From positions 62,001 through 126,000 of the forward strand of contig CALNYW010000004.1 of assembly GCA_942490985.1 (NCBI GenBank): a stretch of DNA of 64,000 nt. The letters are read 5' to 3'. The notes beneath the pieces are model-generated. The model was not told the DNA's origin. It saw nothing but the letters and a program-made list of their open reading frames with translations, and did no database searches. Source of the DNA: Thiosocius sp942490985 (lineage in GTDB: Bacteria > Pseudomonadota > Gammaproteobacteria > Chromatiales > Chromatiaceae). The position numbers were made by a program, and so were the translations under genes. Every line of letters begins with the position of its first letter. The first letter of the stretch is position 1. Below are positions 42,332-52,100 of this stretch, one piece after another.

Positions 42332-43747
42332 TTAAAGGATCTCGGAGGCGTAGTCGGCCAACCGCGATCGTTCGCCACGCAGTAGCGTGATGTGTCCACC
42401 ATGCGGCCAGTCCTTGAAGCGATCGACGACGTAGGTCAGCCCAGAGGTGGTTTCGGTCAGGTAGGGCGTGTCAATCTGCGCCACGTTCCCGAGACAGACG
42501 ATCTTGGTGCCTGGTCCTGCCCGGGTGATCAACGTCTTCATCTGCTTCGGCGTCAGATTCTGCGCCTCGTCAAGAATGATGTATTTGTTCAGGAAAGTCC
42601 GCCCGCGCATGAAGTTCAATGAATGAATTCGGATCCGCGAGCGAAGCAGATCGTCTGTCGCGGCACGGCCCCATTCACCACCCTCGGTCTGGGTCAGAAC
42701 CTCAAGATTGTCCATCAAGGCGCCCATCCAGGGCGTCATTTTCTCTTCTTCAGTACCCGGCAGGAATCCAATGTCTTCGCCGACCGGCACCGTAACCCGG
42801 GTCATGATGATTTCGCGAAACCGATTCTGGTCGAGGACCTGAGCCAAGCCAGCCGCAAGCGTGAGTAGCGTTTTGCCGGTTCCCGCGGTCCCGAGTAGCG
42901 AGACGAAATCGATTTCCGGGTCCATCAGCAGATTAAGGGCGAAGTTCTGTTCGCGGTTCCGTGCACTGATGCCCCATACCGCATGCTTTTTTGATCGATA
43001 GTCGTTGGCCAGCTCGATGATCGCATCGTCGCCATCTTTCTTGCGGACGATAGCCTCGAACGGTTGATCCCCATCCATATACAGGCATTGGTTGACAAAC
43101 CAATCGGCGGTATCGGGGCCCTTGACGCGATAGAAGGTGTGTCCTTCTTCTTGCCAGGCGTTCATATCCTTGCTGTGCTCATCCCAAAACGAGGACGGCA
43201 GCTCGGTTTCGCCGGTGTACAGCAGGTTTACATCATCAAGCACCTGGTCGTTGTGATAATCCTCAGTGTGGATGCCGACGACTGATGCTTTGATGCGGAG
43301 GTTGATGTCTTTCGAGACCAGCGTAACAGCGCGGTCTGGCGCCATCTCTGACAATGCGAGCGCGGTCCCCAGTATGTTGTTGTCCGGGATATTGCCGGGC
43401 AACGTTGGTGGCAGTTCTTTGGGCTGCAGCTGGGTCTGGAAGAACAGGTGCCCGCAGTCTGTTTCGCTGGCATCCTCGCGAGACCTTCCGGCGCACGGCA
43501 ACGGCAGCCCTGAGTCGATATCCTGCTTCGATGCCTCGGTCATCAACTCATCGAGAAAACGACTGACCTGGCGCACGTTGCGAGCCACTTCGGACGTGCC
43601 TTTTTTCGCCCGATCCAGTTCCTCGAGCACTACCATGGGTAAGAAAATGTCATGCTCCGCAAAGCGGAAGATCGACGTCGGGTCGTGCATCAGCACGTTC
43701 GTGTCGAGGATGAAGAGTTTTTTGTCCTGACGGGATTTGATGCCCAT
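42332..43747 (-). CDS. PIN-PhoH ATPase (PhoH2 type)
   Basis: The 471-residue protein fuses an N-terminal PIN nuclease domain (FILDTNVLMHDP; acidic residues spaced as in VapC-like nucleases) to a PhoH-family ATPase (LGTAGTGKTLL, YIILDEAQNLTP). PhoH2 proteins are described as RNA helicase/ribonucleases. It is a stand-alone gene converging on the hybrid kinase gene, with bcp 34 bases upstream on the same strand. Confidence 0.9.
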   Translation of the reverse strand: MGIKSRQDKKLFILDTNVLMHDPTSIFRFAEHDIFLPMVVLEELDRAKKGTSEVARNVRQVSRFLDELMTEASKQDIDSGLPLPCAGRSREDASETDCGHLFFQTQLQPKELPPTLPGNIPDNNILGTALALSEMAPDRAVTLVSKDINLRIKASVVGIHTEDYHNDQVLDDVNLLYTGETELPSSFWDEHSKDMNAWQEEGHTFYRVKGPDTADWFVNQCLYMDGDQPFEAIVRKKDGDDAIIELANDYRSKKHAVWGISARNREQNFALNLLMDPEIDFVSLLGTAGTGKTLLTLAAGLAQVLDQNRFREIIMTRVTVPVGEDIGFLPGTEEEKMTPWMGALMDNLEVLTQTEGGEWGRAATDDLLRSRIRIHSLNFMRGRTFLNKYIILDEAQNLTPKQMKTLITRAGPGTKIVCLGNVAQIDTPYLTETTSGLTYVVDRFKDWPHGGHITLLRGERSRLADYASEIL

Positions 43748-43781
43748 GCTGATTCCGAAAAAGGGAGAAGTGAAGGCGCGT

Positions 43782-44255
43782 CTATTTTTTCAGTGCTTTG
43801 ACAGCATCGAGTACCTCTTCGACGTGCCCCTTTACTTTCACGCCACGCCATTCCTGCCGGAGCACGCCTCCCGCATCGATAACGAAAGTGCTGCGCTCGA
43901 TGCCCCGAACCTGCTTGCCGTACATGTTTTTCAGCTTCATGACGCCGAATGCCTCGCACAGGATTTCATCTTTGTCAGCAACGAGGTCAAAGGGGAAACC
44001 TTGTTTGGCCTTGAAATTTTCTTGCGCTTTCAAGCCATCACGTGAGACGCCGAGAATAACGCAGGATTGACGACGAAACTTTGCAATCGCGGCGCTAAAA
44101 TCCAGCCCTTCCTGCGTACAACCCGGGGTACTTGCTTTTGGATAGAAATAGATGACCAGTGGTTTACCGCGATAGTCGGCCAGTTGCGCCGTTTGGTCGC
44201 CGGTCAAATGCAGGGTTATGTCGGGTATTTTTTTGCCGATAGCAAGTTTGCTCAT
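43782..44255 (-). CDS. bcp: Thiol peroxidase of the BCP/PrxQ type
   Basis: A 157-residue peroxiredoxin with the peroxidatic cysteine in YPKASTPGCTQE. The resolving cysteine found five residues later in many BCPs is replaced here (EGLDF), so it should work as a 1-Cys type or use another cysteine. It reduces peroxides with thioredoxin or glutathione. The ATG at 44255 gives the usual start; a longer frame to 44303 overlaps gcvR. Confidence 0.9.
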   Translation of the reverse strand: MSKLAIGKKIPDITLHLTGDQTAQLADYRGKPLVIYFYPKASTPGCTQEGLDFSAAIAKFRRQSCVILGVSRDGLKAQENFKAKQGFPFDLVADKDEILCEAFGVMKLKNMYGKQVRGIERSTFVIDAGGVLRQEWRGVKVKGHVEEVLDAVKALKK

Positions 44256-44274
44256 TGATTGGGAATTCCTGATT

Positions 44275-44814
44275 TCAGCCTTTGATGGGTTCGAGCACGG
44301 CATCGAGGTTCATGCTGTCGCAGAAGTCCATGAATTCGTCACGCAACCCGGCGATGTGGATGTTTGCCGGAATCCCGATGCTCATGCGCACCGAGAACAT
44401 CGGTGTGCCGGTATGCGCTGCTGCATAGCTACCGGTCGTCATGTCCTCGATGTTGATATTTTTCTCAGAGAAAAAGTTCGCCAGACTGTACACGATACCT
44501 GGATGGTCCAATGCAACGACGTCGACGCCGTAGGGCAGCAGGTTCGCATCGGCGCTTCGCTGCTCTGTTTGGCGGGTCGTGATGGTGAGTCCCAACCGCT
44601 CTTGCATCTCCGGAACCTGGTCTTCCAGCTTGGCCAACAGGTTCCAGGGCCCCTGGACCAGTAGCAGGATCGCGAATTCGCCGCCCAGTACGGTCATGCG
44701 ACTATCGCTGATATTGCAGTCGAGCTCATAGATCGCGCGAGCGAGCTTGTCGACGATGCCGGGTCGGTCTTTGCCGAGGGCAGAAATCACCAGGTGGTTG
44801 TTTTTCGTGGGCAT
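44275..44814 (-). CDS. gcvR: GcvR-like tandem ACT-domain regulator
   Basis: A 179-residue protein with two ACT domains (ISALGKDRPGIVDKLAR and VVALDHPGIVYSLANFF), matching the glycine cleavage regulator GcvR. In E. coli GcvR blocks GcvA when glycine is scarce. It precedes bcp by 19 bases, the same order as in E. coli and other Gammaproteobacteria. The ATG at 44814 begins the first ACT domain; the upstream frame is not homologous. Confidence 0.88.
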   Translation of the reverse strand: MPTKNNHLVISALGKDRPGIVDKLARAIYELDCNISDSRMTVLGGEFAILLLVQGPWNLLAKLEDQVPEMQERLGLTITTRQTEQRSADANLLPYGVDVVALDHPGIVYSLANFFSEKNINIEDMTTGSYAAAHTGTPMFSVRMSIGIPANIHIAGLRDEFMDFCDSMNLDAVLEPIKG

Positions 44815-44957
44815 GGTTGAGGCGGCTTGATTGGGCTTGTGGATTGTCCGGAGTGTACTTTTCCCGCGTGGGCTTGTCTCGGTAGCTGTGTCCGCCGATC
44901 GGTGGAGGACAGCCTGATTAGAATGCCGCGAACAGGGGCAATATCGTCGTTCGCCGC

Positions 44958-46046
44958 TCATTCATCGGCGATTAGCGCATCGCGGAGCGCCTCGGCGGCC
45001 TGTTCGGGACTGACCGTGCTGACGAACAGGCCGGAACCCAACTCGAAGCCGGTCGGGATGCTGGTCCTGGGGCAGATTTCCAGGTGCCAGTGGTAGCTGT
45101 CGTCGCAGTCGTCGTACTCATTGCCGTGCGGCACCGAGTGCAAAAAGAAGTTGTATTGCACGCCGCCGACCACCTCGTCGAGTCGGTGCATCGTCCGGCG
45201 CAGCACGCGCGCAAAGTCTTGCAGGTCCTCGGCGGTCACCTTGAGGAAGTCTGATTGGTGTTGCAGCGGAAGGATATGGATCTCCCATTCGAATCGGCTG
45301 GCGAAGGGTTTAATCGCGACGAACCGCTCGCCCCGTTCGACAACATACTGCCCGACGTTGATTTTGCGTCGGATCTCGCCGGAATCGCGGTCGTAGATCG
45401 TTGCCTCGTAGGTCAGAGCCTCGTCGAGTAGCGAACAAAATACGCAATGGTTGTATTTCCGTTGGTAAAGCCGGCTGTGCTGGACCTCGTTCTGAACGTT
45501 TTCGGGGACCACAGGGGTGGCAATGATCTGGCTGTGGGTGTGCGGGATGCTCGCGCCCGCCGCAGCCCCGAAGTTTTTGAATACCAACACATACTTCAGA
45601 CGACTGTCGGATGCATACAGGTCGGCCATGCGTTGTTGGTAGACGCCGAACAGGTTGCTGAGGTGTTGTTCGGACATTTCATGCAAAGCGATGCCGTGAT
45701 TCGGGTTATCGATGATCACCTCATGGCGGCCGTAGCCGTCGATCACCTGTTGCAGGCCAAACGCGAGATTGGTTTGCGCGCGGTCATCACCGAGCACCGG
45801 GTAGAGGTTCGGCACGATGCGAACGTCCCAGTCAGCCCCGGTCGGCCATCGGCTGATCTCCGGGGGTGTGCGCGCTTCGTTGCCTCGGCAGAAAGGGCAG
45901 GTCTCGACATGCTCGCGGGTGTCGCGATCAGCCTTTTCCTCGGCCGCCTTCGGGCGCATTCCGCGCGCGGTGGCGACCAGCACCGACTCGGTGGGGACGA
46001 TCGGGTTGATTCTGATCTCGCGGATACTGTCGTCGGTATTGCTCAT
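44958..46046 (-). CDS. GalT-family nucleotidylyltransferase (HIT-like fold)
   Basis: The 362-residue protein has the GalT layout: an N-terminal zinc site (C50-PF-C53) and the catalytic H169-T-H171-S-Q173 motif. GalT makes UDP-galactose from galactose-1-phosphate. The same fold is used by ADP-glucose phosphorylase and, in sulfur oxidisers, by ADP-sulfurylase (adenylylsulfate:phosphate adenylyltransferase). No galactose genes lie nearby and the motif is PHTHSQ rather than the classical PHPHCQ, so the substrate is open. It starts 143 bases before gcvR on the same strand. Confidence 0.78.
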   Translation of the reverse strand: MSNTDDSIREIRINPIVPTESVLVATARGMRPKAAEEKADRDTREHVETCPFCRGNEARTPPEISRWPTGADWDVRIVPNLYPVLGDDRAQTNLAFGLQQVIDGYGRHEVIIDNPNHGIALHEMSEQHLSNLFGVYQQRMADLYASDSRLKYVLVFKNFGAAAGASIPHTHSQIIATPVVPENVQNEVQHSRLYQRKYNHCVFCSLLDEALTYEATIYDRDSGEIRRKINVGQYVVERGERFVAIKPFASRFEWEIHILPLQHQSDFLKVTAEDLQDFARVLRRTMHRLDEVVGGVQYNFFLHSVPHGNEYDDCDDSYHWHLEICPRTSIPTGFELGSGLFVSTVSPEQAAEALRDALIADE

Positions 46047-46206
46047 CAGCGCTGACTCCTCTGCCGTGGACCGCGGCTTTTAACTGTTGCCGTCCCAGCC
46101 ATTCAAGCTGGACCTGTTAATAGGGTCATTGAATCGGCGCTTCGATCTGGTGCGGGCTCGAGCCGCGGGATAAGATAGCGGGCTGATACCTGTGCGGAGC
46201 CGATTC

Positions 46207-47082
46207 ATGATCCAGGGCAGTTTGGTTGCCATTGTGACTCCTATGCACGCTGATGGCGCGGTCGATGAGGCAGCTTTCGGTCGGCTGATCGACTGGCACG
46301 TGGAGCAGGGGACCGACGCCATCGTGGCTGTGGGGACTACCGGGGAGTCGGCCACCCTTGATGAGGCCGAGCACTGCGCGGCGATCGCGATAGCAGTCAA
46401 GTATGCGGCAGGGAGGATCCCGATCATCGCGGGGACCGGTGCCAACTCGACGACCGAGGCCATCACCCTGACCCGATGTGCGCAACAGGCCGGCGCTGAT
46501 GCCTGCCTGCTGGTGACGCCGTACTACAACAAGCCGACGCAGGAGGGGTTGTACCGACACCACAAAGCGGTTGCCGAGGCGGTCGATATTGACCAGATTC
46601 TCTACAACGTCCCGGGTCGGACGGCGGTTGACATGCAGCCGGAAACAGTCGCCCGCCTGGCGGGCATCGCCAACATTGTCGGCGTCAAAGAAGCGACTGG
46701 TGAGTTGGACCGGATAGGCCGTATCCGGAAACTGACGACGGCCCGTTTTGCGATCTACAGCGGTGACGATGCGACAGCGCGTGAGGCAATTCTGCGGGGA
46801 GCCAACGGTGATATCTCGGTGACCGCCAATGTCGCGCCGGCAGCGATGCATGCGATGTGTGCGGCAGCCTTGGCGGGTGATGCGCCGAGGGCGGCGGAAC
46901 TTGATGCGAAACTGCAGGGTCTGCATGCCAAACTGTTCGTCGAGTCAAATCCGATCCCGGTGAAGTGGGCACTCGGCGCGATGGGTAAGATCGGGCCGGG
47001 CATCCGGCTGCCGCTGACGGAATTGTCTGCTGAGTACCATGACACGGTGCGTGATGCACTGCGAGAAGCCGGCATCCTGTAA
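46207..47082 (+). CDS. dapA: 4-Hydroxy-tetrahydrodipicolinate synthase
   Basis: The 291-residue enzyme has the Schiff-base K161 (VGVKEATG), Y133 (ILYNVPGRT) and the T44-T45 region (AVGTTGESATL), all at the E. coli positions when read from the ATG at 46207. It condenses pyruvate with aspartate semialdehyde in lysine and cell-wall synthesis. The frame has an earlier start at 46192, but the numbering supports 46207. bamC follows after 52 bases, the usual gammaproteobacterial order. Confidence 0.95.
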   Translation: MIQGSLVAIVTPMHADGAVDEAAFGRLIDWHVEQGTDAIVAVGTTGESATLDEAEHCAAIAIAVKYAAGRIPIIAGTGANSTTEAITLTRCAQQAGADACLLVTPYYNKPTQEGLYRHHKAVAEAVDIDQILYNVPGRTAVDMQPETVARLAGIANIVGVKEATGELDRIGRIRKLTTARFAIYSGDDATAREAILRGANGDISVTANVAPAAMHAMCAAALAGDAPRAAELDAKLQGLHAKLFVESNPIPVKWALGAMGKIGPGIRLPLTELSAEYHDTVRDALREAGIL

Positions 47083-47134
47083 CGGCGAGTCGCCGAATTC
47101 GGTGGCGTATGAAACAACGACGATGTGAGAGCTA

Positions 47135-48283
47135 ATGCGAAATCTTATTGTGATCTTTTTGGTCCTGGCCCTGTCTGCATGCAGCAGCTACAACGTGGAT
47201 GAGGTACTGCCGGACAAAGCGGTCGAATATAAACGCGAGAGGCAAGCGGAACGGAATCTGGAACTTCCACCGGATCTCACCTCCGATCGAATCAACGATA
47301 AAATGAGTGTGCCGGATAATTTCGGTGGTGTGTCCACCAGCTACTCGGAGTACGTCACCGACCGGCAACTGCGCGGGGCCGACGGTGGCACCGCACGCGT
47401 CGCGGGCGGCAGCGTGCTGCCTGAGCTCGAGGACCTGGAACTGCGACGCGAAGGAGACATCCGCTGGCTGTGGGTCAACGCGCCGGTTGACTCGGTTTGG
47501 GAACGGGTAACCGACTTTTGGCAGGATAGCGGGGTCCTGTTGGTCGAGCAGGATCCGACCGTCGGAATTATGCGCACGTCGTGGTTGGAAAACCGCGCCG
47601 AGATCCGTCGAGGTATTATCACCGACTTTGTTCGTCGGTCCTTCGACGCACTTTACGAAGTCGGCACCCGTGACCAGTACCGGGTCCGTCTGGAACGTAG
47701 TGAAAATAATACGACGGAGCTCTACCTGACCCACTTCGGGATGGAAGAGAAAGTCGTTGCAGAGGCCGATGGCAAGGTCACCAACACGATCTGGCAGCCG
47801 CGCGAACGAGACCCGCAGCTCGAGGCAGAGATGCTCAGGCGGGTGATGGTGTTTCTCGGTGCGAGTGATGAGCGCGCCCGCGTTCAGCTTGCGGCTCGAG
47901 GACAGCGTGACGAGCCGCGCTCTCGGCTGATCAATACCACGGCAGGCGTCGAGTTGCGTATCGACGAACAGTTCAGCCGTGCGTGGCGGCTGGTGGGACT
48001 TTCCCTCGATCGTGTGGGCTTCGCGGTCGAAGACCGTGACCGCTCGGCGGGCATCTATTATGTTCGCTACAACGACCCGTCGCGCGAGGACGCAGACAAG
48101 AGCTGGTTGTCCGGCCTGGCATTCTGGTCCGATGATGATGTCGATAAGGTGAGTCGTTACCAGGTAAAAGTGGCTGCGGGTACTGACCAGACGATCGTCA
48201 CGGTTGCGGATGAGCAGGGCCAGCCCGACGATTCGCGGACGGCGCTGCGTATCTTGACCTTGTTGCAAGAACAGGTGCGCTGA
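47135..48283 (+). CDS. bamC: BamC lipoprotein of the outer-membrane assembly machine
   Basis: A 382-residue lipoprotein with lipobox LSAC and the unstructured N-terminal segment (YNVDEVLPDKAVEYKRERQ) that binds BamD, followed by two helix-grip domains. BamC is part of the BAM complex that folds beta-barrel proteins into the outer membrane. Downstream of dapA as in E. coli. Confidence 0.92.
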   Translation: MRNLIVIFLVLALSACSSYNVDEVLPDKAVEYKRERQAERNLELPPDLTSDRINDKMSVPDNFGGVSTSYSEYVTDRQLRGADGGTARVAGGSVLPELEDLELRREGDIRWLWVNAPVDSVWERVTDFWQDSGVLLVEQDPTVGIMRTSWLENRAEIRRGIITDFVRRSFDALYEVGTRDQYRVRLERSENNTTELYLTHFGMEEKVVAEADGKVTNTIWQPRERDPQLEAEMLRRVMVFLGASDERARVQLAARGQRDEPRSRLINTTAGVELRIDEQFSRAWRLVGLSLDRVGFAVEDRDRSAGIYYVRYNDPSREDADKSWLSGLAFWSDDDVDKVSRYQVKVAAGTDQTIVTVADEQGQPDDSRTALRILTLLQEQVR

Positions 48284-48289
48284 CCTGCA

Positions 48290-49063
48290 ATGGCCTTTCG
48301 TTTCGCGTCGCTCGGCAGCGGGAGCCGCGGCAACGCAACGCTGATCGAGGCCGGCGACACCGCGGTGCTGGTAGATTGCGGCTTCGCCGCGCGCGAATTC
48401 GTCGCCCGCTGTGAGCGGCTGGCGTTTGATCCCAGTCGCCTGTCCGCGATCCTCGTCACCCATGAACATGGCGACCATAGCCGCGGTGTCGGCGCCGTAG
48501 CGCGCCGCTTCGGTCTGCCTGTGTGGCTATCGCATGGCACCTGGCACGCCAGTCGACTCGGCCGTATCGATCAGCTGAACCGGTTCGCCAGCCATGATGG
48601 CGGTTTCCAGATCGGCGATCTGCAGATCGAGCCTGTGCCGGTACCGCATGATGCCCGCGAGCCGGTCCAGTTCGTGTTTCAACACGCTGAGCAACGATTT
48701 GGCATGCTGACCGACCTTGGCTGCATCACGCCGCATGTCGTGAATGCGTTCGACGGGGTCGATGCGTTATTGTTGGAATGCAATCATGATCCCGACATGT
48801 TGGCAGGTGGGCCCTATCCGCCGAGTCTGCAGGCGAGGGTTGGGGGGCGCTATGGGCACTTGGCCAATGCGCAAGCCGCCGAGTTTCTAGCGCGTATCGA
48901 TCACCGCCGCCTGCGACATCTGGTGGCCGGCCATCTCAGTGAGCAAAACAACCTGCCGGAACTGGCGTATACCGCGCTGGTCGGTGTGTCGGCCGATCTG
49001 GAGGCCAGTCTCAGTCTGCTGATACAGGATCAGACCAGCGATTGGTTCGCGATCACGGACTGA
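48290..49063 (+). CDS. Metallo-beta-lactamase fold hydrolase
   Basis: A 257-residue MBL protein with the metal motif THEHGDH and further ligands (VPHDA, GHLS). It resembles the YycJ/WalJ group of 5' exonuclease-like or hydrolytic enzymes: FASLGSGSRGNATLIE at the start is typical. It begins seven bases after bamC, so it is in the dapA-bamC transcript. The substrate is unknown. Confidence 0.85.
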   Translation: MAFRFASLGSGSRGNATLIEAGDTAVLVDCGFAAREFVARCERLAFDPSRLSAILVTHEHGDHSRGVGAVARRFGLPVWLSHGTWHASRLGRIDQLNRFASHDGGFQIGDLQIEPVPVPHDAREPVQFVFQHAEQRFGMLTDLGCITPHVVNAFDGVDALLLECNHDPDMLAGGPYPPSLQARVGGRYGHLANAQAAEFLARIDHRRLRHLVAGHLSEQNNLPELAYTALVGVSADLEASLSLLIQDQTSDWFAITD

Positions 49064-49122
49064 CGTTGTCGGGTCGCTGCAGTATCATCGACGCTTGCCA
49101 ACGTCGTACCTCCGGAGTTTTC

Positions 49123-52100
49123 ATGCTCGTATTGCGCGGCGCGCCCGCACTCTCGCATTTTCGTCTGCAAAAACTGTCGACCCGACTGACCGATAGGCTG
49201 GCAAAGCCCTGTCATGTCGAATCGGTGTTTACGCATTTTGTCGATGTCGACGGTGAGTTGAGCGAAGACGAACACAAGGTGCTGGCGCTGTTGCTTGACG
49301 ATGGTCCATCGTCATCATTGGACGTTGCTGGCGGACGTCTGTTCCTGGTCGTGCCACGACCAGGAACACGCTCGCCATGGTCGAGCAAGGCCACCGACAT
49401 CGCGCACAATTGTGGCCTAACGCAGATCCGACGGATCGAGCGGGGCATTGCCTATCTCGTTGAACTCGACGTCGCTCAAGACTGGGATGATGCAGCGATC
49501 TCTCGCGTGTCGGACATGCTGCGGGACCGTATGACCGAGGTCGTCCTTTCAGGCTTCGATGAAGCCGCGGTGCTTTTCACGCACGCCGAACCGCGCCCGA
49601 TGACAACGATCGATGTGTTGGGTGGTGGTCGGCAGGCACTTGGCGACGCCAATGCTGCCCTGGGTCTGGCGCTTTCTGACGATGAAATTGATTATCTGGT
49701 CGCCAGTTTTACAGCACTGGGGCGAAATCCCAGCGATGTCGAGCTGATGATGTTCGCGCAGGCCAACTCCGAGCACTGCCGCCACAAGATATTCAATGCG
49801 CAATGGACCGTGGACGGCGAAGCGCAGGATTACTCGCTGTTCGCGATGATTCGCAACACCACCGAACAATCGCCGACCGATGTGCTTTCAGCCTACAAAG
49901 ACAATGCGGCGGTCATTCGTGGCATCGAGGGTTATCGCTTTCATCCCGACCCGAAGACCAGGGTCTACGGTCGGCATGACGAGCCGATCCACATCCTGAT
50001 GAAAGTGGAGACGCACAACCACCCGACCGCGATCTCGCCGGACCCCGGCGCGGCCACCGGGTCGGGTGGCGAAATTCGCGATGAGGGGGCTACCGGTATC
50101 GGCGGCAAACCGAAGGCGGGATTGTGTGGGTTCTCGGTGTCCAATCTGCGTATCCCGCAACATGAGCAACCCTGGGAAGAGGATTTTGGGCGACCGTCGC
50201 GGATTGTCAGTGCGCTCGACATCATGCTCGAGGGCCCGATTGGTGCCGCTGCGTTTAACAATGAATTCGGACGCCCGAACTTACTGGGTTATTTTCGATC
50301 GTTCGAAGAACGGGTGCCCGGTGTCGGCCAAGATGAGCTGCGGGGTTACCACAAGCCGATCATGCTTGCTGGTGGGCTCGGCAACATTCGTGCAGAACAC
50401 GTCGACAAAAAACCCTTCCCGGCGGGCACTCCGCTGATCGTACTCGGCGGGCCGGCGATGTTGATCGGGCTCGGCGGTGGCGCGGCCTCTTCGATGGCAT
50501 CGGGTCAATCCGCAGAGGATCTGGATTTCGCATCGGTGCAACGGGCAAACCCTGAGATGGAACGTCGTTGCCAGGAGGTCATCGATGCCTGTTGGCAGCG
50601 TGGCGACCGCAACCCGATTTTGTTTGTCCACGATGTTGGTGCTGGCGGACTCTCTAACGCGTTGCCGGAGCTGGTCCATGATGGCGAGCGCGGCGGTGAT
50701 TTCGAGTTGCGCGAGGTGCCAAATGACGATCCTGGTATGTCGCCGATGGAGATTTGGTGCAACGAAGCGCAGGAGCGTTATGTCATGGCGATCGATCGAA
50801 GTCGTCTGGCCGAATTTGAGATGATTTGTGCGCGAGAGCGGTGTCCTTACGCCATTGTTGGTGAAGCATTGGCAGAGCAAAAACTGCGCCTCGGTGATCG
50901 GCACTTTGCAACCAAGCCGATTGATATGCCGATGACTTTGCTATTCGGGAAGCCGCCGCGGATGCACCGTGATGTCAGCCGCACAACCCCCGCGTTGCGC
51001 GCGTTGCGCTTCGATGGTGCGACAGTCGCTGACGCGGCTGCGCGGGTGTTGCGTCTGCCAACGGTCGCCAACAAGACTTTTTTGATCAGTATCGGTGATA
51101 GAAGCGTCACCGGTTTGGTCGCCCGTGACCAAATGGTCGGGCCTTGGCAGGCGCCGGTAGCGGACGTGGCCGTCACCCTGGCCGACTACGATAGTTACCA
51201 CGGCGAAGCGATGAGCATCGGCGAACGCACCCCCGTAGCACTGATCGATGCTGCTGCATCGGGGAGACTGGCGATCGGTGAGGCGATTACCAATATCGCA
51301 GCAGCAGCCGTTGATCAACTCGGCGACATCAAGCTGTCGGCCAATTGGATGGCAGCGGCGGGGCACCCCGGCGAAGATGCGCGGCTCTACGACACGGTCC
51401 GGGCTGTCGGGCTAGAACTGTGCCCGGCGCTCGGTATCGCGATCCCGGTCGGCAAGGATTCGATGTCGATGAAGACCGTGTGGGGCAGCGCCGGAAAGCA
51501 GCAGGAGATGGCCGCGCCGCTGAGTCTGATTGTCACCGCATTCGCCCCGGTTACCGATGCGCGCCGAACCTTGACGCCACAATTGCGCACCGATCTTGGC
51601 GATACCGACCTGGTCCTGATCGATCTCGGTCTCGGCCGCAATCGACTCGGCGGCAGTGCGCTTGCGCAGGTCTATCGTCAGTTGGGCGACACGGCACCGG
51701 ATGTTGACCAGCCGGAGACATTGAAAGCGTTCTTCAATGTGGTCCAGGACCTTAGCCGGGAAGGATTGCTACTCGCCTACCACGATCGGTCCGACGGCGG
51801 CTTGTTCGCGACATTGTGTGAAATGGCGTTTGCCGGGCGTTGCGGACTCGATGTCGATTTGGCCGGGCTCGATGCTGACGATTTGGCAGTCCTCTTCAAT
51901 GAAGAACTGGGTGCCGTCCTCCAGGTCCGGCACAGCGATAGCGACGACGTGTTGCTGGCGCTTGAGAATGCCGGCCTCGGCAATGCCTGTCAGTTGATTG
52001 GCACGGCCAACGAAACCGATGATATTTCGATTCGTCACGGGCAGCGGGCGGTGTTCGCCGAACGCCGCGCAACGCTACAAGCCGCCTGGTCGGAGACCAC

